A DNA stretch of 64,000 nucleotides from GCA-2731375 sp964590195 (GTDB lineage: Bacteria; Pseudomonadota; Alphaproteobacteria; GCA-2731375): the NCBI GenBank assembly GCA_964590195.1, contig CAZPWJ010000011.1:1-64000 (forward strand), given 5' to 3'. A program made the position numbers and the translations under genes. The notes beneath the pieces are model-generated. The model was given only the letters and a program-made list of their open reading frames with translations, was not told where the DNA came from and ran no database searches. Shown here piece by piece: positions 58,239-64,000 of the stretch (positions within the stretch are counted from its first letter, which is position 1; every line of letters starts with the position of its first letter).

Positions 58239-60296
58239 ATGACCGACAGCCAGCGCGCCAACGATCCCCTGTTACAGCCCTATCAACTAAAGCATCTGAC
58301 ATTGCGCAATCGCCTGATGTCCACCGGGCATGAACCGAATTTCTCCGAAAACGGCTTACCCACGAAACGCTACCGCCTCTATCACGAGGAAAAGGCCAAG
58401 GGCGGCCTTGCCCTGACCATGACCGCCGGTTCGGCGGTGGTAAGCCCGGATTCACCGGCTTCATTCGGCAACCTGCATGCCTACAGGGACGAAATTGTCC
58501 CGCACATGCGGGATCTGACCGATGCCTGCCACGAACATGGCTGTGCGGTGATGATCCAGATTACCCATCTGGGCCGGCGCACGGGCTGGAACCACCATGA
58601 CTGGCTGCCGGTTGTCTCCCCCTCCATGGTGCGGGAGCCGGCACACCGATCCTTTCCAAAGGTCATGGAGGATTGGGATATCGCCCGCGTTCTCGACGAC
58701 TATGCGGCCACCGCCCAGCGCATGCAGGCGGCAGGCCTGGACGGCATCGAGCTTGAAGCATACGGCCATCTGATCGACGCCTTCTGGTCGCCCCTGACCA
58801 ACCACCGCAATGACGAATACAACGGCAGCCTCGACAACCGCATGCGCTTTACCTTCGAGGTATTGAGCGCGATCCGAAAAGCGGTCGGCCCGGACTTCAT
58901 TGTCGGCCTGCGCATGGTGGCGGATGAAGACTGGGCCGGAGGGCTGGAAGCGGAGGAAGGCCTGGAAATCGCCCAGCGTCTAAAAGGATCCGGACAGGTT
59001 GATTTCCTCAATATCATACGGGGCCATATTGATCATGATGCTGGCCTGACAAGGGTGATCCCGATCCAGGGCATGGCCACGGCGCCGCATCTGGATTTCT
59101 CCGGCGAAATTCGCCAGGCAACCAATTTCCCGATCTTTCATGCGGCCCGCATCGCCGATGTCGCAACCGCCCGCCATGCCATCGCGGAAGGCAAGCTGGA
59201 CATGGTCGGCATGACCCGCCCGCACATGACCGATCCGCACATCGTGCGCAAGATCGAGGCCGGCCAGGAAGACCGCATCCGGCCCTGTGTCGGTGCCACT
59301 TATTGTCTCGACCGTATCTATGAAGGGCGCGATGCCCACTGCATCCATAATGCGGCCACCGGGCGCGAGGAATTCATGCCCCAAGAGATCGCGGCAACCA
59401 CGGGCCGGCGCAAGCGGGTGGTAATCGCCGGGGCCGGCCCTGCCGGCCTGGAAGCGGCCCGGGTCTGTGCCGAACGCGGCCATGACGTGGTGCTGTTCGA
59501 AGCAGCCAACAGGGCCGGCGGGCAGGTGCTTCTTGCCGCGCGTATGCAGCGGCGGGCCGAACTGATCAGCATCATCGACTGGCGGGTCGCCGAATGCGAA
59601 CGCCTTGGCGTCGATATCCGCTATAACCGTTATGCCGAGGCGGCGGATATTAACGCGGAAAACCCCGACATCGTGCTGATCGCCACGGGCGGCTTGCCCA
59701 ATACGGATATACTGGCCTCGGGCGCCGAGCATGTGGTCACCACCTGGGATATCCTGTCCGGCGATGTCGCGCCCGGCGAAAATGTCCTGCTGTTTGACGA
59801 CAATGGTGCCTATCCCGGCATGCAGGCCGCCGAATTCATAGCTAGAGCCGGCGCGGAGTTGGAACTGGTGACGCCCGAGCGTGTCCTGGCGCCTGAGATC
59901 GGCGGCATGAACCATGTACCCTTCGCACAAGCTTTTCAGGAATGCGGCACCCGTATAACCATCAACAGCCGGCTGCAGCGGGTGGAGCGCAACGGCAATA
60001 AACTGACGGCTCACTTATCAAGCGAATTCGCCGAGAGCATGGCGGAGAGCCGGGATGTGGATCAAGTCGTGGTGGAACATGGTACCCTGCCCCTGGACCG
60101 GCTCTATTTCGATTTGAAGCCGGCCTCGGTCAATCTGGGCGCGGTGGATTACGATGCCCTGCTGGCCGGCCAGCCACAGGCCATCGCGGCCAACATGGCG
60201 GGAACATTCCAGCTATTCCGCATCGGCGATGCCGTCGCCTCCCGTAACATTCATGCCGCGGTCTATGATGCCCTGAGGCTGTGCAAGGATTTTTAA
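58239..60296 (+). CDS. NADH:flavin oxidoreductase / N-methylproline-demethylase-like flavoprotein
   Basis: The protein has 685 residues with the trimethylamine-dehydrogenase/dienoyl-CoA reductase layout: an Old-Yellow-Enzyme TIM barrel first, then RKRVVIAGAGPAGLEAARV (FAD/NAD-binding) near residue 400. The iron-sulfur region reads PCVGATYCLDRIYEGRDAHCIHNAATGRE. In TMADH relatives it is CIGCNxC...C; here the second Cys is Ala, so a classical four-Cys 4Fe-4S site is not complete. Relatives with this change are annotated as N-methylproline demethylase, as I recall. The reaction would be oxidative N-demethylation of a methylated amine. GAGGACG lies upstream of the start. Confidence 0.8.
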   Translation: MTDSQRANDPLLQPYQLKHLTLRNRLMSTGHEPNFSENGLPTKRYRLYHEEKAKGGLALTMTAGSAVVSPDSPASFGNLHAYRDEIVPHMRDLTDACHEHGCAVMIQITHLGRRTGWNHHDWLPVVSPSMVREPAHRSFPKVMEDWDIARVLDDYAATAQRMQAAGLDGIELEAYGHLIDAFWSPLTNHRNDEYNGSLDNRMRFTFEVLSAIRKAVGPDFIVGLRMVADEDWAGGLEAEEGLEIAQRLKGSGQVDFLNIIRGHIDHDAGLTRVIPIQGMATAPHLDFSGEIRQATNFPIFHAARIADVATARHAIAEGKLDMVGMTRPHMTDPHIVRKIEAGQEDRIRPCVGATYCLDRIYEGRDAHCIHNAATGREEFMPQEIAATTGRRKRVVIAGAGPAGLEAARVCAERGHDVVLFEAANRAGGQVLLAARMQRRAELISIIDWRVAECERLGVDIRYNRYAEAADINAENPDIVLIATGGLPNTDILASGAEHVVTTWDILSGDVAPGENVLLFDDNGAYPGMQAAEFIARAGAELELVTPERVLAPEIGGMNHVPFAQAFQECGTRITINSRLQRVERNGNKLTAHLSSEFAESMAESRDVDQVVVEHGTLPLDRLYFDLKPASVNLGAVDYDALLAGQPQAIAANMAGTFQLFRIGDAVASRNIHAAVYDALRLCKDF

Positions 60297-60314
60297 GGTG
60301 CGTCAGCGCACCTT
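60295..60314. repeat. Perfect 8-bp hairpin at convergent gene ends
   Basis: AAGGTGCG-TCAG-CGCACCTT is a perfect hairpin that includes the last coding base of the flavin oxidoreductase stop and the stop of the convergent gene. It has no T-run in either direction, so if it terminates transcription it needs Rho or only pauses RNA polymerase. Low confidence as a terminator. Confidence 0.3.
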
Positions 60315-61388
60315 GCGGATGCGCCATTCGAAGGCGTCGTCGCCATAGTCCATGCGGTCACCGATTTGCAGGGCCAGAAAACGGTTATGCTCCGCCAGGC
60401 AACCCTGCCACAGGCCGTTCCAGGCCTCGAACACCGCAGGGTGGAGATTGTCGCGGCCACGCATCAGACGCCAGCCGCCGATACGGACCGTGGCATCATC
60501 GCCGGTGCCGCCGACCTGGGCCTCGTTATCCTGGGCAGTGGCCATGGCGGCCATGAAGTTGGCGAAATCCAGGGCGCTCTCCCCCGTGGTGTTCATTAAC
60601 CCGCGAACCTCGTCGTAATACTGCCGGCCAATGATGTTGCCCGCCAGATTGCCCAGGGCGCCGGCCTCGCCCGGCCCCAGGGTGGCAATCAGTTCGGGCA
60701 GTCCGGTCTTGATATATTCCATGGCATAGTTGCGGTTGGCCTTGTGCAGGCGCTCCACGGGCCAGGCATCCGCATTTAATTGGGGCGCTGCATCTGGATC
60801 GAAAGGCGGCGCCATTTCGCCCGGCGCGAATTGCAGGCGTTCCTCCGCCGCCAGATCGTGATCATATTCCTTGAAATATCCGGCCAGGCCGTATTCCGCC
60901 GTCATATCTTGAGAGGTGCAGACAAAGCCAAGGCGGGGATTTCCCAGGGATACGCCGTTGTGGCCGTACCAACCGCGCAGGAAACCATGGCTGACCTGCA
61001 ACGGCGCGCCGCACAACGCGGTGCCGTCGTACATCCAGCGGGGGTGGCGGAAATGCACCCAGGCCTTGTCGTCCGCCTCGTACATATATTCCACCTCCGC
61101 GCCGCCGACGGAGTTGGATAAGTAGTGGTATTGCGCCGCCGCCACCGCGTCGGGCAGCTTCTCCAAACCAAGCTTATTGAAGGAGGAGAGGAATTTTTCG
61201 TGATGTTGCCGCCGGAAAGTGCGGAATATCCATTCCCCGGCGGCATCACCGCCTTTTCGCGAGGCAACCATCAACATCAAACCGGTAAAATAGGCGTGAT
61301 ACAAACTGGCCACGCCCTTCCAGCAGGCCGTTGTCGAACCAGGGGCGCCACTTTGGGCCAAAATTGTGCTAAACGGATTGACTGACAT
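60303..61388 (-). CDS. Uncharacterised protein, 361 residues
   Basis: I do not recognise a family. The protein has no signal peptide beyond a weakly hydrophobic patch early on (LYHAYFTGLMLMVASRKGG). It has FRRQHHEKFLSSFNKLGLEKLPDAVAAAQYHYLSN and a GWYGHNGVSLGNPRLGFVC segment, then an acidic and aromatic-rich C terminus. No cofactor motif is seen. Its start has GAGGGA upstream, and it is divergent from the second DHA2 pump gene with only 68 nt between. It converges with the flavin oxidoreductase gene. The frame is long, with normal composition and a good start, so it is a real gene. Confidence 0.65.
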   Translation of the reverse strand: MSVNPFSTILAQSGAPGSTTACWKGVASLYHAYFTGLMLMVASRKGGDAAGEWIFRTFRRQHHEKFLSSFNKLGLEKLPDAVAAAQYHYLSNSVGGAEVEYMYEADDKAWVHFRHPRWMYDGTALCGAPLQVSHGFLRGWYGHNGVSLGNPRLGFVCTSQDMTAEYGLAGYFKEYDHDLAAEERLQFAPGEMAPPFDPDAAPQLNADAWPVERLHKANRNYAMEYIKTGLPELIATLGPGEAGALGNLAGNIIGRQYYDEVRGLMNTTGESALDFANFMAAMATAQDNEAQVGGTGDDATVRIGGWRLMRGRDNLHPAVFEAWNGLWQGCLAEHNRFLALQIGDRMDYGDDAFEWRIRKVR

Positions 61389-61456
61389 TTATCCCTCGTG
61401 ACATTCGGGCCCAGAATAACTCGTCGCCCATGAGTAATAGTAACTGATATCGCATA

Positions 61457-62980
61457 ATGTCTCCCCCTCCGGCAACGCATGACATGAGCACGGGCAAACG
61501 CCTGGCGATTACCGTAACGGTATTGCTGGCCTCGTCCATGTATGCCCTGGACTGGACCATCGCCGCCGTCGCCCTGCCCCATATGCAAGGAACGTTTTCG
61601 GTCACTCAGGATCAGATTTCCTGGGTGCTGACCAGCTATATCGTGGTCTCGGCGATTGCCTTGCCGACCACCGCCTGGTTGGCGGAAACCCTTGGCCGTA
61701 AACAGTTATTTATCATTTCCATGACCGGCTTCACGGTTTTTTCCGCCCTTTGCGGCGGCGCGGATTCACTGCCGGCGGAAATCGCCTACCGTCTGGCGCA
61801 GGGCGCCTTCGGGGCTTATCTGATACCGCTTTCGCAATCGCTGCTGCTCGATACCTATCCGCCGGAAAAACATGCCAAGGCGATGGCGATCTGGGGCATC
61901 GGCGTGATGCTGGCGCCGGTGGCGGGGCCAACCCTGGGCGGCTATCTGACCCACGAATATTCCTGGCGCTGGGTTTATTACATCAACATACCCCTTGGCA
62001 TTATGGGCATATTGGGCGCGATGGCCTTCCTGACCGCATCGCCGCGGGCAGAGGAGCGGCGCGGTTTCGACTGGCTGGGCTTTTGTGCGCTGGCCGTTGG
62101 TGTCGGCGCCCTGCAGACCATGCTGGATAGGGGCGAGCGGCTGGATTGGTTCGAATCCGGCGAGATCATGATCGAATTCTCCCTGGTCATCATTGGTCTC
62201 TACATATTTTTCGTACAAGGCCTTACCGCCAAACAACCCATTGTGAATTTGCGGTTATTCCGCGACCGTAATTATTCGCTTGGGGTGTTTTTCGTCTTTC
62301 TCTACGGCCTGTTAAGCCTGGCCCCCCTGGTCATGCTGCCACCGTTCCTGCAAGGCCTGCAGGGATATCCCATAACCACGGTCGGTGTCCTGATGGCGCC
62401 GAGGGGCATGGGCATGATGGTCGCCATGATGTTTTTCGGCCGTCTTGGCGACCGCATCGATCCCAGGATCTGGCTGGTCATGGGCTTTATCGGCCTGGGC
62501 CTGTCCAGTTTCGCCATGTCGGGCTGGAATTTGCAGGTCGGCGCCTGGCAAATTGCCTGGACCGGCTGGGTGCAGGGCATGGGGGCTGGATTTGTCATCG
62601 CTCCCTTGGGCTTGCTGACCTTTGCCACCCTGGATATCAGCCACCGCACCGAGGCTTCCTCGATCTGGAACCTCATTCGCAGCGTCGGCAGCAGCATGGG
62701 CCTGGCGATTGCCCTGGTGATCCTGCTGCGGATGAGCGGTACATCGCGCGCCGGATTGAACGAATTCTTCAATCCTTACAATAAGATACTATGGTCCATG
62801 GGAGGCTCCTGGCTGCCCACGCCCGATGCCGCCGGTCTGCCCCTGGTACAGGCCGAGATCAGCCGCCAGGCCTTGATGATCGGATACGTGGATGTCTTTT
62901 TTCTCTCGGCCATTACCTCCGTGGTGGTTATTCCGGTGGTTTTTTTGATCCGCCGGCCCCAGGCCCCCGGCAGTCATTAA
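61457..62980 (+). CDS. DHA2-family (EmrB/QacA) MFS transporter
   Basis: The protein has 507 residues and about 14 helices. The first helix region is YALDWTIAAVALPHMQGTFSV. SYIVVSAIALPTTAWLAETLGRK and GIGVMLAPVAGPTLGGYL (antiporter motif-C-like) follow. It resembles the pump at 4.9 kb but the two are clearly diverged. The start is uncertain: an ATG at 61484 is equally possible and neither has a strong ribosome site. It is a probable drug or metabolite exporter. No MFP/outer-membrane partner is adjacent. Confidence 0.85.
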   Translation: MSPPPATHDMSTGKRLAITVTVLLASSMYALDWTIAAVALPHMQGTFSVTQDQISWVLTSYIVVSAIALPTTAWLAETLGRKQLFIISMTGFTVFSALCGGADSLPAEIAYRLAQGAFGAYLIPLSQSLLLDTYPPEKHAKAMAIWGIGVMLAPVAGPTLGGYLTHEYSWRWVYYINIPLGIMGILGAMAFLTASPRAEERRGFDWLGFCALAVGVGALQTMLDRGERLDWFESGEIMIEFSLVIIGLYIFFVQGLTAKQPIVNLRLFRDRNYSLGVFFVFLYGLLSLAPLVMLPPFLQGLQGYPITTVGVLMAPRGMGMMVAMMFFGRLGDRIDPRIWLVMGFIGLGLSSFAMSGWNLQVGAWQIAWTGWVQGMGAGFVIAPLGLLTFATLDISHRTEASSIWNLIRSVGSSMGLAIALVILLRMSGTSRAGLNEFFNPYNKILWSMGGSWLPTPDAAGLPLVQAEISRQALMIGYVDVFFLSAITSVVVIPVVFLIRRPQAPGSH

Positions 62981-63082
62981 CGCTTTAGGCAAGGCTGAAA
63001 GCGAATGTTAACGATTTCAGGTCACCATGATTAAAGTTTTCAATGCCAGTGAGGGCATTGGAATGAGGATGGGACATGGCGG

Positions 63083-63604
63083 ATGAGCATGACGGGCCAG
63101 ACATCAGAACCGGATTCGGTACGGACCTTGGATCCCCAAGACCGTCTTAAGGCTTTGGTCGCGGATACCAACGTTAATGACGATACCTTTTTGGCGACGG
63201 ATTATCTCAATCATTTCAACGAGATCGTAATGTTGTTGGAAATGATCCCCGATATGCCTGACATCCTGGAAGAGGCCAAGGAATGGCAGCCGAAAAGCTA
63301 TGCCGAGCATTTTATCGACAGCGGCCTGTCCGATAGCGAGATCACGATCGAGGCATACGAAAATGCCCCGCCGGAGTTCCGCGAGCCATTTGACGAGACA
63401 ATTACGCGCATGAATGCCGTGGTTTTCAAAGGTATTGCCAATATTGAAGCTGCCCTGGATAGCCCCCGGCCCGAAGAACTTGCCGCCGCCGCGGCAACCG
63501 CCAGCCGTCTATTGCAGCGCCTGGTCGATGTCGCCTCGGCCATTATCCATGGCACCACGCCAAAGCTGGAACAGGACGAAATCGACGAACTGTTGAACCA
63601 CTAG
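63083..63604 (+). CDS. Uncharacterised helical protein with FliM-like C-terminal peptide
   Basis: The protein has 173 residues, acidic and mostly alpha-helical (LNHFNEIVMLLEMIPDMPDILEEAKEW, then ASRLLQRLVDVASAII). The last residues read LEQDEIDELLNH, which resembles the FliM N-terminal LSQxEIDALLN peptide that binds CheY-P, and also the CheZ tail. No DxxxQ phosphatase motif of CheZ is visible, and no chemotaxis gene is nearby. Function is unknown. A short CAATGCC/GGCATTG hairpin lies just upstream (63041-63060). Confidence 0.6.
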   Translation: MSMTGQTSEPDSVRTLDPQDRLKALVADTNVNDDTFLATDYLNHFNEIVMLLEMIPDMPDILEEAKEWQPKSYAEHFIDSGLSDSEITIEAYENAPPEFREPFDETITRMNAVVFKGIANIEAALDSPRPEELAAAAATASRLLQRLVDVASAIIHGTTPKLEQDEIDELLNH

Positions 63605-63615
63605 CTCTCTTCATC

Positions 63616-64000
63616 CTAACGCCCTTTATCGACCTTCGTCGCCGCCTCAAACAGATTTTCGCCATCCAGCCAACGGCGGGCCGCGTCATCCGTCTGCAAC
63701 GCAATATGCAGACCGGCATTGAACTCCACGTTCTCCACGCCATATCCGCTCTCCGCCAAACCGGCGATCAGGCCATAGCCAACGCCGTCCGCCGCCATGC
63801 CCTGTAGCCTGACCTGAGGCACCGGTTCCGCCATGCGGGTGGCATAGGCGCGCTCGCAGGCGGGCAGATCGACCGAGGCCACCGCCCGACAACTGATGGG
63901 CCGCACCTGGTGAATTGCGCAGCTGCGTTCAACCAGCATGGAACAAGGCAAACGCATGGCCTCGCGCCGGGCCTCGCCGCGGCCCCGGGTCAGATAGTCC
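63616..64000 (-). CDS. YkgJ-like cysteine-cluster protein, 5' end missing
   Basis: The frame is open at the right edge, so the gene begins outside the window; an ATG at 63957 is internal and coding-like sequence continues before it (DYLTRGRGEARREA). LPCSMLVERSCAIHQVRPISCRAVASVDLPACERAYA is the typical zinc/iron-chelating cysteine-cluster (YkgJ) core. About 110 residues follow. The role of the family is not well defined. It converges with the uncharacterised 173-residue gene, 11 nt apart. Confidence 0.75.
   Translation of the reverse strand, partial: DYLTRGRGEARREAMRLPCSMLVERSCAIHQVRPISCRAVASVDLPACERAYATRMAEPVPQVRLQGMAADGVGYGLIAGLAESGYGVENVEFNAGLHIALQTDDAARRWLDGENLFEAATKVDKGR

Noticed and set aside
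63041..63060. A short CAATGCC/GGCATTG hairpin before the helical protein gene as a terminator.
   Set aside because: The stem is only 7 bp and has no T-run, so it is too weak to call.
1..64000. CRISPR arrays, tRNA or rRNA genes and insertion sequences.
   Set aside because: No regularly spaced repeats, cloverleaf-like sequences, ribosomal RNA signatures or transposase genes were seen on reading. A covariance-model search could still find a small RNA.

Overview
The window looks like chromosome from a GC-rich, heterotrophic alphaproteobacterium, most likely Rhodospirillales-like. The complete aapJQMP general amino-acid transporter, the many small-molecule dehydrogenases and the codon use all point that way; the rank is an inference, because no rRNA or other marker gene is present. 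I see no tRNA, rRNA, CRISPR array, insertion sequence or replication origin.

Layout. (1) 1-1091: the visibly AT-richer tail of a CBASS anti-phage operon, with the C-terminal part of a CD-NTase and a complete Cap15-type 2TM/beta-barrel effector. (2) 1.4-11 kb: a pentapeptide-repeat protein, a dimethylglycine/sarcosine dehydrogenase-type flavoprotein, a DHA2 efflux pump, two abutting NodB/PuuE-like deacetylases, a VOC protein, a GMC oxidoreductase and a small membrane protein. (3) 11-24 kb: universal stress protein, SDR, a superinfection-immunity-like peptide, an orphan FecR protein, a decayed metallo-beta-lactamase gene, an EAL phosphodiesterase, a GT87 protein, an acyl-CoA synthetase, a histidine-kinase-like protein that lacks its phospho-acceptor His, a Sel1 protein, a CPA1 antiporter and a Nudix hydrolase. 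(4) 24.4-37 kb: cysteine synthase, AlaX, mercaptopyruvate sulfurtransferase and tandem GNAT in one run; aapJQMP; then metC-modABC and an acyltransferase. (5) 37.3-48.4 kb: a very tightly packed operon on the minus strand headed by a TetR regulator. It encodes two DapA/DUF993-type lyases, two Gfo/Idh dehydrogenases, an enolase-superfamily dehydratase, a sugar isomerase, an HpcH/HpaI aldolase and a NitT/TauT-type ABC permease and ATPase. The matching binding protein is divergent. Two matching palindromes (GTAAC-N6-GTTAC) flank tetR. (6) 48.4-64 kb: GNAT and epimerase-like genes, a Zn-alcohol dehydrogenase, an alkylsulfatase-like lipoprotein, duplicated SDRs, an HSL-type esterase, paired acyl-CoA dehydrogenases, an N-methylproline-demethylase-like flavoprotein, a second DHA2 pump, two uncharacterised proteins and a partial YkgJ-type protein.

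The best candidate for an undescribed system is region 5. It reads as one regulated unit that imports a small acid or sugar derivative, oxidises it (Gfo/Idh), isomerises or dehydrates it (TIM-barrel isomerase, enolase superfamily) and cleaves it (DapA-like, DUF993, HpcH/HpaI). The substrate cannot be read from the sequence. Other points of note are the pseudokinase-like sensor at 19.3 kb, the CBASS tail, the CheY-tail-like C terminus at 63.1 kb, and a 43-codon membrane-peptide candidate at 18.8 kb.
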